64,000 bases of DNA from Pestalotiopsis fici W106-1. Its lineage: Eukaryota > Ascomycota > Sordariomycetes > Amphisphaeriales > Sporocadaceae. Each line of letters starts with the position of its first letter. Position 1 is the stretch's first letter. A program made the position numbers and the translations under genes. The notes beneath the pieces are model-generated. The model was not told the DNA's origin and made no database searches. It saw only the letters and a program-made list of their open reading frames with translations. The DNA lies in assembly GCF_000516985.1 (NCBI RefSeq), contig NW_006917093.1:2914001-2978000 (forward strand), given 5' to 3'. Shown here one piece after another: positions 1-11,539 of the stretch.

Positions 1-270
1 AACAAAATACCGACAGTAGAAATCTGCAAGCAGTTCGAGGCGTTGTTCGAAACGTGTCTAGTGTGTTTGGTGTTCCAGCTGCGGTTCCTTTCAAGACGTC
101 TCATTCAAGAAGGCTACGCCGAGACCAGATTGGTAGACATTGGCATTCGTCGCCAGAACTCTCCCACTTCTGGTGTCTATGTTGCTAAAGCAGAAAGTGA
201 GGAGGATGAAGAAGAGGCCAGCAGAGGCCTACGAGATAGCGCTAAGATCGTGATGGCCATATTAGTTTGA
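1..270 (+). CDS. possible 3' end of an unidentified gene (truncated by window edge)
   Basis: A frame is open from the first base to a TGA at 268-270, about 89 residues. The only in-window start is a TTG, so any real start would lie to the left. The deduced segment has a hydrophobic patch followed by an acidic cluster (SEEDEEE). I recognise no family. It could be the last exon of a neighbour or a chance open frame. Confidence 0.15.
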   Translation, partial: NKIPTVEICKQFEALFETCLVCLVFQLRFLSRRLIQEGYAETRLVDIGIRRQNSPTSGVYVAKAESEEDEEEASRGLRDSAKIVMAILV

Positions 271-1732
271 TCGAATTTGCAAAATGGGTAAACTTGGAGT
301 GGACAGACACATACTCGTCAAATAGTGAGTGACATGGACTTCGCTGCAGATGTCACAAAAGCGGGGAGCACAACAACAATGGCCAACAAACGTTTTTGAT
401 ATCGGCTCCTGGATATTCCTAGTCGGTAAGGGTTGAACAAATAAATATCCTAATGACGACTTGTGTGTAAAGATTCAGATCGAAGCTATGCGACAAAGTC
501 CAATGACTCCACCAACGTTCGTTTTGTGGGAAGTCTTGGTGATTGGGTGTTTTTATGCAGTGGCATGAGCTTGACGGACTGGAGCTGAGGTGGGTAAGGG
601 TACGTACAAGGAATGAGGTAGCTCCACGGGTCTAGACGCCGTGGTGGCACTGCACATATTCTGTGTACACTACACCACTGCGTACCTGCAAACAGTGGCC
701 GCCAGGCAGGCAAAGGCTAATAACCGGAGAGCGTAGCGCCACTTTTATTCACTACATGCACCCAGCTAGGCAGGTATTGATGCATATGTAGCAGCATAGA
801 CCAGATGAATATTATCGTAACTGGACTTTTTGTAGACGGAACTCAAAAGTGAATACCACAAAATCTTGTGAGATTGCAGCGATTTGGAATACATATCATC
901 TCCAGATATGTACACAGAGTACATGATCCTTTACCAAAAAAAATATAAACCCGATGAGTAAAGAGTGACAAGCCGTTAACAGAATTGCAGGTCAGTCTCA
1001 ATTTTAGCTATCACTAGCGCAAAAAGCAATAAGCTCGGTTGTTGCAAGACAAACGCTGTATCACTGTAAACAGCACAAACTAGAGGTACTTGCAGCTTAT
1101 TCACTACTGCTACCTTTTTCCAGCCCAGTTGCTGCGAAAAGTACTTGGCCAGTGACGTCTGCCTTGTACCTACATGATGTACCTAGCTGTATGACGGGAC
1201 TGGAGTTTGTAATGTAGGCAGCACAGAACAATTGCAGGCCTGCACTCCAGCATCTCCGCCCAGCAGATTCCTTGTCGGACCTTCATTCATTCATTCCACT
1301 GCCGGCCTTTGTCATTGTTGCCGCATCCGACCATCAACTTCATAATTGCCACCACCTTCACTGCGTCTAGGCGCACAGCGGCCGAGGAACGCTTTTTGCC
1401 CCCTTGCCCGCCCTGCTGTGCAAATTGAGGCCGTCGCGACGAGACAAGCGCGCTCATCCGGTTCGCTACACCTCTACCGATAAAACTTGCGGGCAGCTGC
1501 CTACCTAGGTCCTGTGCAACAGCCTGCTCATCCCGCATCGCTGTTACACCAGCATACGCTTTACACCATCGAGTCTGCCTCACTGATGCCGCCCGGATGT
1601 TTATGAGAAATCTGCGATAGCAATCATCACTGGGGGTTACGGCGCTACATACCTTTGCCTTGAACGCCATCCACGCGGTCTTCGCGCCCTCCATTTTCCG
1701 AGCCACAGTCGACGCGATATAACCTTCTCGCA
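271..1732. other. non-coding upstream region of TFIIF alpha
   Basis: No supported gene. ORFs here are short and lack family signatures. The last 150 bases presumably hold the TFIIF alpha promoter and 5' UTR. No clear TATA box or RNA gene was seen. Confidence 0.5.
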
Positions 1733-3858
1733 ATGAGCGCGTCACCTGCCAATGGCCCCAATGGCCAAGGCCCAACACCACCTCAAGGGAAAGCACCGGT
1801 TCCCCGGCGCCGACCGGCCAAGGCAAACCCCTTCCGCCCGGTGCAGAAACCACATGCTCGCCCCGCAGCTGTTCACGCTCCAGGAACTCCGCTGCCTGCC
1901 AGCTCTAAAGGCGTCCCCCCCAAGCCTCCTGTCCCGAAGCCTCTAGGAAATTCCCAAAGTCAGCAGAACTTCGAGGAGGATCGTCAGAAGTATGGTGGCT
2001 GGTCGTTTCCTATGAGGGAAGGCATGGGCGAATTCGATTTGGTCTTGACCAAGAAGAACACCAAAGATGGCCTACGATCTCACGTCATGAGACTTATCCC
2101 ACCCCGGAAATCCGAGAACGGCATTGATCCTTCGGATCAGAATGAATTCACGCGCCCCGTTTTGTTGCACCGTCGTGATCCCAGACAACCTCCGCCTGGC
2201 CGCGTACTTAAGGAGCCCACGCCCATTGAGGAGGAGACACCAGAGCAAATTGCAGAACGAGAGAGACTGGCACAGATCAAGGCCGATAGAGATGCGCAGC
2301 GTGCCTTGGATGATGCTCAGAAAGCTCCATCTGGCGGTCCAGCCAAGAAGCAGCCCAAGCAGAAGGACAAACCGCAGGGTACCAAGGTCAACCACGGGCC
2401 GCGAACGGAGGCTGCCAAGAAGGAGTTTGACATAAGGTACGAGGAAGCTTTACCATGGCACCTCGAAGATGCCGACGGTCGAAATGTTTGGGTTGGCCAG
2501 TATGAGCGACCTCTGTCGGAGACCAAGGCGGCCATCGTTTACAAGGATAACAAGTTCATGATCACGCCACTTGGGAAATGGTACAAGTTCACATCCAAGC
2601 GATCGTCAGTCAATGCCATGACTATTGAAGAGGTCGAGGCAATCATGAAGAAGAAAGCACCCGTTGGACGCTGGGCTGTGAGAGACCAGCAGCGTGAAGC
2701 TGCCGAGAAGGCCATCAACGAGTCCCGAGGTGCGGGCATGGTGAAGCAGGAGAGCCACACCTATAAACAGTCTAGCCGGAAGGAAAAGGAAGATCACGAT
2801 GATATTGACATGTCAGGTGACGAGTTCCAAGACGATGACGAAACCGCCGGATTCGAGCCTGAGAAAGATGAAGATAGCAAGGACTCCAAAGACAAGGTTC
2901 GAAGAGATCAGCTTGGTGCTAACCTCTTTGGTGCTGCCGATGAGAAGGCCGTGGAGAGTGAGGAAGCTGTGCGACGTCGTGAGGAGCTTGAGAGGAAGCT
3001 GTTCGGAAAGAAGATGAAGAAGGCTCTCAAGAAGCGGGACAAGCAATTTCAATATGATTCGGATGACTCTGAGAGGGAGCGGGATCCTTTTGCTTCTTCC
3101 GTAAGTCGAGTCTGGTATCGACCATTACGAACACTGCTAACCATTACCAGAGCGATGAATCTGAAAGTGATTCAGACGAGGAAAAAGTCAAGAAAGAAGA
3201 AGACAAGGACAGCAAGGATAAGGATAAGGATAAGGACGGAAAGGACAAGAATGCCAGTGCTTCTAAGGGAAATGGCACTCCTCAAGGCAAGAAGAACCTC
3301 GCAGATGCCTCTAAGAAGGGCAAGTCACTCAAACGACCCGGTTCGCCCATGGTCTCGGACTCCAGTGGCAATGAGTCTTCGCGTAAAAACAAAAAGAAGA
3401 AGACAGGTCCGGCAAATGCCTCCTTGATGGGAAGCCGCAGTTCAACCCCCATCCCTCGACGGCCCGGCCCACCCGGATCAGCCAGTGACGCAGAAGCCAC
3501 TGGAGGTGAGATGTCAGATGGCGTTGGTGGTAAGATCAAGAAGAAGAAGATTGGCAGTAACCTGGCCACTGGCACTGGTGCTCGCGGCACCCCTGTTGGC
3601 AGCCGAGCTGGCAGTCCTGCTCCATCCAACTCCCAACCCACAGCGCCGTTGACGGCCCAGGAGATCATTGATGCCCTTCCCGAGAATCCCGAAGATGGCG
3701 TCACTATCAGTGAGCTGCTCAGGTCTTTCAATAGCCGAATTGGCGAGGGACCAAACAAGTCAACCAAGGCCGATTTTATTCAATTGGTCAAGATTCATGG
3801 AAACTATAAGAAGGACACCAAGACCCTTTCCCGAAAGCAGAAGCAGAAGGCAACTTAG
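1733..3858 (+). CDS. tfg1: transcription initiation factor TFIIF alpha subunit (RAP74/Tfg1)
   Basis: Two exons, 1733-3100 and 3151-3858, separated by a 50-bp intron (GTAAGT donor, CTAAC branch site, CAG acceptor); 691 residues. TFIIF binds RNA polymerase II and helps recruit it to the preinitiation complex. After a proline-rich N-terminus comes the dimerisation region, including WHLEDADGRNVWVGQYE and GKWYKFTSKR, both characteristic of RAP74. A long charged, low-complexity middle follows, with acidic clusters and a KDKDKDKD run right after the splice junction. The C-terminal 70 residues (TAQEIIDALPENP...) are the winged helix that in RAP74 contacts the FCP1 phosphatase. Reading past the intron stops the frame early and loses the winged helix, so splicing is needed. 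It converges on BUD13. Confidence 0.95.
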
Positions 3859-4341
3859 AAGGTAATGCCCATTTGAGGAACTTTGCGGCTCCAGCCAGAC
3901 GGTTTGATATGGGGTATGCGACTGTTGACCCGCGCAATCTGTGGCCAATATGCTCGCTGGCTTGGATGTCAAGGTTGGCCTTTGGTTCTCCGTCGGTTAG
4001 GGCCATTACTAGGCTGGAACATGTAATTGACATCATTGGTAGATGGATATTACCTATAAGAATTCCATTCTAGATATTGGCATAATACCCTCGATTTCCG
4101 ACTACACTCGCTTCGGAACAGATATCCGGCACATTTTCTTTCAATAGGCTGCATAGTGATAAATACCTGCTGCTGGGACTTTGCATCCTAAATTTGAGTC
4201 CCAAAAGCCAGTGACAATGTACAGGAGTCAGAGAAATGGTTTAAAAATTGTCTCAATTTGGGTATCACGGTTGAATCTATCATTGCTTTTAAATTTGCAT
4301 CTGTAGGGACTCTTGAAGAGATGTGGGCGAAATGCCTGCTC
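3859..4341. other. convergent intergenic spacer (TFIIF alpha / BUD13)
   Basis: 483 bp between two facing 3' ends. It presumably holds both 3' UTRs and polyadenylation signals. No gene is seen. Confidence 0.6.
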
Positions 4342-5328
4342 CTACTCGTCCATCTGCCAGTTGTACTCGAGGTTCTTGTTTCTTTCCACACGGTTCATGG
4401 CCCTGAACCTCTCAGCCTCCCAACCATTGCCTCTATCAACCCCGTCCCAGCGATAACCTGGGCGGATGCCGTATCGATTCGGCGGTGCTGCACCCTGATA
4501 AATTGGCCTTCCTTTGTTCTTCTTGTTGCCTCCCGCCGCGGCACCGGCGCCTGTCCCAATCATGTCGGCCATGGTGTCGCCCCACCTCGTTTTCTCCTTG
4601 AGCTCGCGATTCATCTCCTCATCGTTGACGCCGCGGGCAACGGTCATGAGCTTGGCGTCCTGGAGGAGCTCACGGCGGGCGTGGGCCTCGCGGACCTGGA
4701 CGTCGCCCTTGAGGGCCTCGACGGCCTGGGCCTTTTTCTGCTCGGCCTCGGCGAGCTGCCGCCGCGCCTCGGCCCGCTTCATGCTCACGTCGATGCGCCG
4801 GCCCGTCGCGTCGCGGTACACGGTCTCGGCCTCGCGCTCGTGCTTGCGCATCTTTTCAAACTCGGCCTCCTCGAGCGCCTTGCGCCGCGCCAGCTGGGCC
4901 GAAACCGTGGCCGCCGACTGCAGGCCCGCGTGCGTTCCATCCGACATCATGACGACGGCTGGGTCGTCATCTTTTTGCTCGCCCGTCGCGGCGGCGGATT
5001 CGGCTGCCGCCGAGGCCAGGATCGCGTCGGCGGCCGTTGCGTCCTCGCCCCCTTGTCGCACTTCGGCATCCTTGGGCGCCGGCGCCCCAACGACTTTCCA
5101 ACCCGAACTTTTGGCCTTGCGAAATTCGGCCGATGTCCCTGCTACCGTGGCGGACACATTCTCGTCATCGTCATCGTCTGCATTGGTGGATCGCGTCCAG
5201 CCCGTCTCGTCGTCGTCGGTGATGAGGAGGCCGGCCGAGGCGTCCTTGTTGCGCTTGCGCTTCTTGGAGGGCTTGGGGTCTGCGCTGAGATAGTGTTTTG
5301 CTAGATACGAAGAGAGGTCTGCTGGCAT
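4342..5328 (-). CDS. bud13: pre-mRNA splicing factor BUD13/Cwc26 (RES complex)
   Basis: Single exon, 328 residues. BUD13 belongs to the RES (retention and splicing) complex with Snu17/Ist3 and Pml1 on the activated spliceosome. The N-terminus MPADLSSYLAKHYLSAD is typical of fungal BUD13 proteins and fixes the start. A lysine-rich stretch and an acidic linker follow, then a charged coiled-coil middle (about residues 130-250). The C-terminal BUD13 domain carries the signatures GRPIYQGAAPPNRYGI, RPGYRWDGVDRGNGWE and a terminal ERNKNLEYNWQMDE. A long ORF on the opposite strand is its shadow. Confidence 0.95.
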   Translation of the reverse strand: MPADLSSYLAKHYLSADPKPSKKRKRNKDASAGLLITDDDETGWTRSTNADDDDDENVSATVAGTSAEFRKAKSSGWKVVGAPAPKDAEVRQGGEDATAADAILASAAAESAAATGEQKDDDPAVVMMSDGTHAGLQSAATVSAQLARRKALEEAEFEKMRKHEREAETVYRDATGRRIDVSMKRAEARRQLAEAEQKKAQAVEALKGDVQVREAHARRELLQDAKLMTVARGVNDEEMNRELKEKTRWGDTMADMIGTGAGAAAGGNKKNKGRPIYQGAAPPNRYGIRPGYRWDGVDRGNGWEAERFRAMNRVERNKNLEYNWQMDE

Positions 5329-6529
5329 CTTCTTGCGTGTGATTTTTTGAAGGTGGATAGGGAATGGAATGCCAAGACCAGACAGGAAAGGGAAGGAAGG
5401 AAAAGTAGATGTGTTGATCGTAAGGCTGAAGTCGTAGTGATGCGGCTCTTACCAGAATGTAGACAAGGCTGCCGCACGTTTGTGGTTGTCTGACGTCGTT
5501 AAGCTTGCGCATAGGACTGAGAGTGCTTATCTTATCAATTCATTATTTATGCAGCTAAGCGCAAGTCCAGACCCTCCAGACGGACACCCAAGGTTCGTCA
5601 TACAACTGCACTAACTCGCACAATTATGCAAGTCTCCAAAGCGTTTCCACAACGACCACACACCCAACGAACAACAACAGGTACAACATTCAGGACCACA
5701 AAAAACATGTGCTGATCCAAGCGAAATCGGAAGATTGAAGGATCTTCTATCGTCACCAACCTCAAGACCTGTTCGGTCCGGAAGGGAAACGTTACACTTC
5801 TCTTAGAGCATGACCAGAACACGCAGCGAATGGGAATGCAACGGATGAAGCTACAGGCTACCACTCGCGAGTCATCTCGCGTTCGAAGTTCGGCCTACAA
5901 TGACCATGCAGAGAAGACCGAAATACTCCCATGGTTGAATGAATTGTATTATCTCGGATCCACCGGCCCCGACTGGAGTAGCCAAGGGTTGATGGAAAGA
6001 AAATGAAATAGAGGTGGGCAGGCAGAAAAAGACTGGTTCTAGAACCAGACAGATAGGGGGGATCATCAACCATATATCAGAGAAATTATTGGACTATTAC
6101 TAATCGTGTTCAGTGCGGCTTACCTGACATTTCCATTGTATTTTGACGATCCCGAAAATATGGATTATTTCCGGGGACCAGAACGCAGTCGCCTCTGCCG
6201 TCACCCTGTCTCTAGCAAAGTTTTATTGCTGACTGTCTTCAATAAACGACGTCCACACCACGACTGCTTCATCGACTCTGTGCATACAATTGCACAATTC
6301 AAAAAAATAAATTATAGTCATGCAGATGCGACAAGGGTATATTGAATGTTTGTTGTACAGAGATTTGGGTATGTATACTCTGAAGGGGGATTTTCGAACG
6401 CCACCTATGCAAATCGTGTCATAACTCCGGGAATAAGAAGATTCCGGCCAAGCCTTGCCCCCCAAAGAAACAAAGAAAAGATTGAAAACAATTGGTCGCT
6501 CAGCATCAAGTCGTCCACTCTCGTCCACC
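5329..6529. other. intergenic region upstream of BUD13
   Basis: About 1.2 kb between the BUD13 start and the methyltransferase stop. Only short ORFs without recognisable features; no RNA gene seen. The first 150 bases carry the BUD13 promoter by position. Confidence 0.5.
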
Positions 6530-7540
6530 CTAATCAATCAATGAATCCTTTCGGCTCTGATCTTTCCGGCAGTCCCAAGCGAACTGCATGATCTGGCCAA
6601 AGTCGTTGAAGGACGGCAGAACTGCCGCCAGCTTTGTGATTTTTTGCCCGAACCAGGGCGGAGCACACGAGACCTTGCGCTCGACTCGCATGTATTCGTG
6701 CCAATACTGTCGCTCGAGCAGCTTCAGTTCGGGATGCAAGGATGCAACCTCTCCTGGCTCATCCACGCCCCACCCATATGTAGCCCCGCTGTCCTTGAGC
6801 CACGAAATCTGGGAGCTGTATTTTGTCAAAATGGTGCCCAGGATGTCGAATATGATCTGGCCGCCCAGGTCAAAGTAATCCACGACGTCGGTAATGACCT
6901 TTTTCGACTGCTCCGCCTTGAGATACATGAGCAGGCCCTCGGCGATCACGAGCGTCGGTCTGTCCTGGGGGATATCTCTCAGCCAGTTGTCATTGGTCAC
7001 GGACAGGCTCCGTAAGCAATAGTCACCCTCTGGGGGCTCTGTATATAGGCGTTGCCGCAAGTTGGTGACCAGCGGCTTGTCCAAGTCGATCCAGCGCACG
7101 TTTGGACCCCTCTTGATCCGGAACACCCTGCTCTCGAGGCCACATGCCAGCTGCAGGACCTGACACGGGCGGTCGCCATGGGATTCTAGAAAAGTTCGGC
7201 ACCAGGAATCCAGCTCCTTGGCTCGACCCGCTATGAAGCGTCCATAACGCTCGTCGTGCAAGGCTGCAAAGGTGCTCCGTGAATAATCCACATCGCAGCG
7301 ATCCAGGAGATATTGTGCATATGGATCGCCCAGCAAAGGTTCCGAGCTCTGGGCGTCTTTGGCCCTACACCATGTAGACGCCAGGAGTGTCTCTTCGATG
7401 CCTTCCAGGATAACCTTTTCTTTGGGCATGGTAGGTGTGCTTGGCAACGAAGTTGTGGGCGAGAGCCCTCCGCCGAATTCGCTGGTATTTGGTCGGCGCA
7501 TGGCTAGATTGTGATGTCTGGGTATCTGATTAGATGTCAT
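6530..7540 (-). CDS. SAM-dependent O-methyltransferase, LCMT/TcmP-like family
   Basis: 336 residues from the ATG at 7540. The SAM-binding segment LACGLESRVF (131-140) is a variant of the LGAGxDTRxFR motif of leucine carboxyl methyltransferases and TcmP-type polyketide O-methyltransferases (Pfam LCM). It is followed by WIDLDKP (150-156) and the family signature EGLLMYL. An upstream in-frame ATG at 7750 would add 70 basic, low-complexity residues; I reject it because a TATATAA box at 7590-7596 lies inside that extension, about 50 bp from the chosen ATG. A start at 7501 is also possible. The substrate is unknown: carboxyl methylation of PP2A belongs to the PPM1 branch, whereas this short divergent form may act on a small molecule. 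The neighbours (rhodopsin-like protein, P450) are accessory genes. Confidence 0.8.
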   Translation of the reverse strand: MTSNQIPRHHNLAMRRPNTSEFGGGLSPTTSLPSTPTMPKEKVILEGIEETLLASTWCRAKDAQSSEPLLGDPYAQYLLDRCDVDYSRSTFAALHDERYGRFIAGRAKELDSWCRTFLESHGDRPCQVLQLACGLESRVFRIKRGPNVRWIDLDKPLVTNLRQRLYTEPPEGDYCLRSLSVTNDNWLRDIPQDRPTLVIAEGLLMYLKAEQSKKVITDVVDYFDLGGQIIFDILGTILTKYSSQISWLKDSGATYGWGVDEPGEVASLHPELKLLERQYWHEYMRVERKVSCAPPWFGQKITKLAAVLPSFNDFGQIMQFAWDCRKDQSRKDSLID

Positions 7541-7589
7541 CTGAACTCCCCATCCGGGACCAAGACCCAGGTTTGCGAATGTGCTATCA

Positions 7590-7596
7590 TTATATA
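7590..7596 (-). promoter_or_regulatory. TATA box of the LCMT-like methyltransferase
   Basis: TATATAA on the minus strand, about 50 bp upstream of the ATG at 7540. It supports the shorter N-terminus. Confidence 0.45.
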
Positions 7597-7858
7597 CGGC
7601 TTCAGGGCCCGCCAGAAGCCGAGTCGTAGGTCGTCTAGCCCCTCGCCTTACACGGAGTTGTGTGCGGGCTGTGTGCGGGTTGCGAGATAACCCCCGGCCG
7701 TTACGGTGGCTCGGAAAGTGGTTGTACGTAAAAACGATGGGTGCTCCCAATTCACCGGATGGGCTGAGCGGGTGGGCTTCCGGTTGGATAGGAGAGAAAA
7801 ATATGGCTCCGGATACCCATGTTCAGACGCCACGAGGCAAAAGACCCGGCCGAAAGGG

Positions 7859-7920
7859 AAAAAATACAATACTGGAGACTCGCTGGAAATGGCCATGCAC
7901 CCCACTTATTGACCCAGTTG
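7859..7920 (-). pseudogene. degenerate 3' half of a 5S rRNA gene
   Basis: The minus strand resembles the last third of the intact 5S gene at 13884-14002. Both share the order GxTCAxTA, a GGG-rich block, CCAGCGA, a pyrimidine-rich segment, TTGTAT and a terminal T run. Differences are mostly transitions plus small indels. The 5' half of 5S (ACATACGACC, CATCCCGTCCG) is not recognisable upstream, so this looks like a truncated, mutated copy. Confidence 0.5.
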
Positions 7921-8721
7921 TCAAAGAAGAATATACCTATCACCAGGCAGCCAGGCCACTTAGCGAGAAGGGGCCCCTCGCACTGCTTCAGGCGTTCGCG
8001 ACACTGACCAGTTGTGGCATCGAGGCGACTTCAACGCGATGGCGAGGAGGCAACGGATAGCTCGCGTATTGATTCCATGGCTTCCGGTGGCAACGCAGCT
8101 GATCCAGAGGCCATCATGGAAGGGAGGTCAAATAGACTTCATCGTGGCACAGACAACTCGATATAGGCAAGAGTTGCCATGTCAAATACATGCATGCAAA
8201 TGGTCAGTACACACTACCAGCAGGCAACTGTTTAAGATGTGAGTTACAAGTGCTTTCGCCTGTGGCCATCGTCGGAACCTGGTTGCCTCTCTGTTATTGA
8301 AGACGTCTCTTGGGAATGGTCATTGATCCGACGGTCGGGATCATCTAGGATGTTGTGCCAAACAATCTTTTTGGTTAGCTTCCAATCTAATATTTCTCGC
8401 TTGACATTCATGCCAGACCCCGAGGGGATGATCCTATCAAGTAGCAAGGTAGTGAAATTTATACTATATGTATATTGTCAAGAATCTCTACAAGTATATC
8501 ACTTTGCCAGAGTACCCTTTGTCACACATCCTTCCAAGTTTTCGATACCTGTACCTAATCATATTTGATATGCCTCCGCCCTTGTCCTTGCCCAACTTGG
8601 TATGCCATTTGAACGCACGTTCACACATATAATATCAACCGAGCGGTTGATCCAAGGTTGAATTTCAATCACAGATGTTCATGGAGTTGAGAACCAAGAG
8701 TTCTAATCCGCATCGGAGATC

Positions 8722-10271
8722 CTAAGCAGCTTCCATTCTTCCCTCCAACATGGCGCCCTGGCTTTTGGAAGATTGTCCCAAAAATGCGTGGTAGTCATAG
8801 TCTGCAGTTGCCAGGGTAACAACCTCCCCTTGAGAAGGTGGAATCCTGTTAGAACGCTTTGGAACGTAAACTCTTCGTATAGATGACTTCAAACCTCCCA
8901 GAGTTCCTGTAGGGAAATGAGGCGGGCGCACCATGCCCTTCTCAGTATCGGCTTGTGTGTTGCTCCCAGATCTTACTTCTCTGTAAGTCCATGACCGCAT
9001 CTCCTGATACCAGCGAGCTGTTTTGTCTGGAATGCCTCGGAACAGAACAAAAATCACGGGCATACAGGCACAAGCGATTCCGATGCACAGTTCAGCAGCG
9101 CTATCATGGATTAGCCAAGGCAATATGAATGGTGGTCGATGACCAGCTGGGAACATACCAAAGCGCTTGTACGGGAATTTGTGTCCAAGTTTCGTCGCCT
9201 TCATTGAACATTTTGAAGCGGTATGCCGTATTGATAATAGATACAATGCAAGCGCTTGTAGAATATCAGCATGCGCGCCTCAAAGACCGAGCGGTTGATC
9301 GTACTCACACAAAGCCAGCGCTGAAAACACCATAGACTCCGGTCCTTCGCCTTTGAGAGAGGCGTAGTCCAGAAAGCATGAACATTGGCAGAAACCAAAC
9401 GTAAAAGTCTGTGAGGGACCCGACAACACTTTGTGCTTGGGCAAATTTTTCATCTTCTTGTCGACAACGGGTGCCTCGCGAGGGCGGTAAAACGGTCCAG
9501 TTTTCATCTAGGGACTCGCGTGGTAAACAGGACGCCAAAGTCACGATAACACTGATCGTGTAGAACACCACGTTGAAGATTAATCCACTCCAAATCAGAA
9601 CCTTTGCTCGAGGATGCGGAGAGAACAAACGCAAGTATAACATCAAAAGTGTCGACTTCACTGCCACGCAAGAAATTGCGTAGGAGATCCTTGATACGAT
9701 GATGAGCTTTACAAGTCAGATTCGCAACTTGCTTCCTCTTGTGACCCATACTCATCGGGCAGTAACTCACTTTTGAAAACAGTGGCGTAATGTCTGTAAG
9801 AGGCACGTCCCACAGATGATAGCCAACTGGCTTGTCGAGGACTGGCATACGCAGTGCATGTCAGATGCTTTCTTCACAATTATCATGTGAGTTTATTATA
9901 CAAACATATCAATGTTGTGCCACAGAAAACGACTGTAAGAGCCTACATAGATATGTCAGCTTTGGAGGACTTGCTGTTGTCTTCCGTGGATCCCAAATAA
10001 CTTACCGCAGAGATCAAACACAAAACTAACTCAATGATCAGTACCATGCACTTTGATGCACAAGGAACCTGGACGTACTATCATCTGCGCTTGCGGCACG
10101 TGCTCGCCATTGACGAACGTAGATCCTAAGAGCAAGGGAGACCATCATCAGCGGTAAGGCAATGGCAATGACGATGCGGCATATTGGAGACGATGAAACT
10201 GGGTCGACAAAGTTTGACACCACTCCTGCTGGTGGTGCCGCCGCGGGGATCTGAGACAGGTCGTAGTCCAT
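8722..10271 (-). CDS. rhodopsin-domain integral membrane protein (fungal PTH11/SAT4-like group)
   Basis: Seven exons on the minus strand: 10271-10079, 10029-10006, 9932-9906, 9841-9771, 9706-9309, 9254-9159 and 9100-8722. They join in frame to 395 residues. The product has the usual order of the fungal rhodopsin-like domain: an N-terminal membrane helix ending RIYVRQW, the ADD motif, VGYHLWDVP (the GxGxHxWDV-like site), VKSTLLMLYLRLF, an extracellular loop with cysteines, LTDFYVWFLPM, and ELCIGIACACMP before a polar cytoplasmic tail. Such proteins are plasma-membrane proteins of largely unknown ligand; PTH11 of Magnaporthe is a receptor-like relative. Two exons are only 24 and 27 nt, and the 27-nt exon uses a GTTTGT donor. 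It is divergent from the P450. Confidence 0.85.
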
Positions 10272-11539
10272 CTTCAGAAGAAGTGATGAATCGTCAAGGT
10301 GAGCCGTTCGCGGTGAGAAACACTGATCTAGAGAGGATAGATGTCAAGAACGACATCTGCAAATGGGATGAGTATGTAATTTCTATATAAATCTCAATTC
10401 GTAGGTGTAGATCTTTGCCTTTATCCCTCAAGCCGCGGAAATCGGCCCCAAAATACTCTCGATTTCCCAACCAATGTCTGACACAAAATCTTTTGGATGA
10501 TGCCGTGTATTGAAACTGAGAGATTGATTGGGTTAAAAAGAAAACATTCCGCTCTTTGAAGGATTTCCATGGGTAGTACGAATCACAAAGTAGTGAGAGC
10601 GTTTGGGGGCATTTTGGGGTCGATTTCCGCGGCTTAAGGGATAGAGGAGGGAGAAGTTCCTATCAGCTACGTACATTGCCCGGTGCACAAACCGTGTGTA
10701 CGTACCTAACCTAGACATATTGGCCCGGAGCGCTTCAGCAGCATCCATGCTCACATCAAGCATGTGTTTCTGGCGTCAACTGGTTGTAAGAAAGGAATTC
10801 TTCTTACTGGTTACAATTCCGCCTTGACGGGTGGGTGGGTGGTTGTGTGCAGCACTACAGCTGTTGGGTGGTTTCACGGGCGTTTTTTAGGCCCCATATT
10901 CCCTTACAAGCATCCCGCTTTTAGCGCTTTGATACTGAAGTCTTCGGTCAACCCCCTCTTTTTGCGCCAACAAGCACATTGCATGACTTCTTATGCGATG
11001 AGATACCCTGATGGCTGTCTTTGGCCACATTTCGCCGACGAGTGTAATCTTGGAAGACTGTTGGTGACGCAAGGCAGTAGAGTCGAGTTGCACGATCATT
11101 TGATCTGGCGCCCATGGGCCCACGGTGCTCCCAGGGGCCAACAGGGCTTTGTATAGTCTGTATCCTCTCTTGGCCTCCTTTGAGGAGCAGCCTTATTCCC
11201 CAGGTATTTCGGCGGCGCAGCACCCGTACAGAGGAATCCGTAACTCACAAGGGTCCTGCCTGTTCACCGTTGGATGCAATGCAAGGGTAGATGCAACATA
11301 GAACGTAGGGTACTGGCTTGATAACAGGCAAACAGGTTAATCAAACCATGTTCTCTTTCGGTTGGCTCCCCACATGCGCATGTAGGCATAACACATAACT
11401 ACTCTTGACAAGTAAGTTTCTCTGGACTCCCTCCAAATTTGTACTTTCAAATTGATTCCTCTTCCTTTCCTCTATTTTCCAAACCACGAGTAGTGCTACA
11501 GGAGTTATCCAGCATCCGACTCTTGCGGCCGACGTCGAC
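10272..11539. other. divergent intergenic region (rhodopsin-like protein / P450)
   Basis: 1.27 kb shared upstream region. A minus-strand TATATAG-like box lies at 10383-10389, about 112 bp upstream of the membrane-protein ATG. No supported gene; the 130-codon ORF near 10.8-11.2 kb has no recognisable features. Confidence 0.45.

Larger units (their letters stand above)
7541..8721. other. intergenic region containing a 5S rRNA relic
   Basis: The methyltransferase promoter is at the left and the 3' flank of the rhodopsin-like gene at the right. The only structured item is the 5S-derived fragment at about 7859-7920. Short ORFs near 8.0-8.5 kb show no family features. Confidence 0.5.

Noticed and set aside
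1287..1853. 188-codon minus-strand ORF overlapping the TFIIF alpha start
   Set aside because: Antisense to the promoter and first exon of TFIIF alpha; no recognisable domain.
4258..5304. 348-codon plus-strand ORF
   Set aside because: Lies antisense to BUD13; the minus-strand frame has the clear BUD13 domain, and this frame is its GC-rich shadow.
7541..7750. 70-residue N-terminal extension of the LCMT-like methyltransferase
   Set aside because: Basic, unconserved-looking sequence that overlaps the TATA box at 7590-7596; the ATG at 7540 is preferred.
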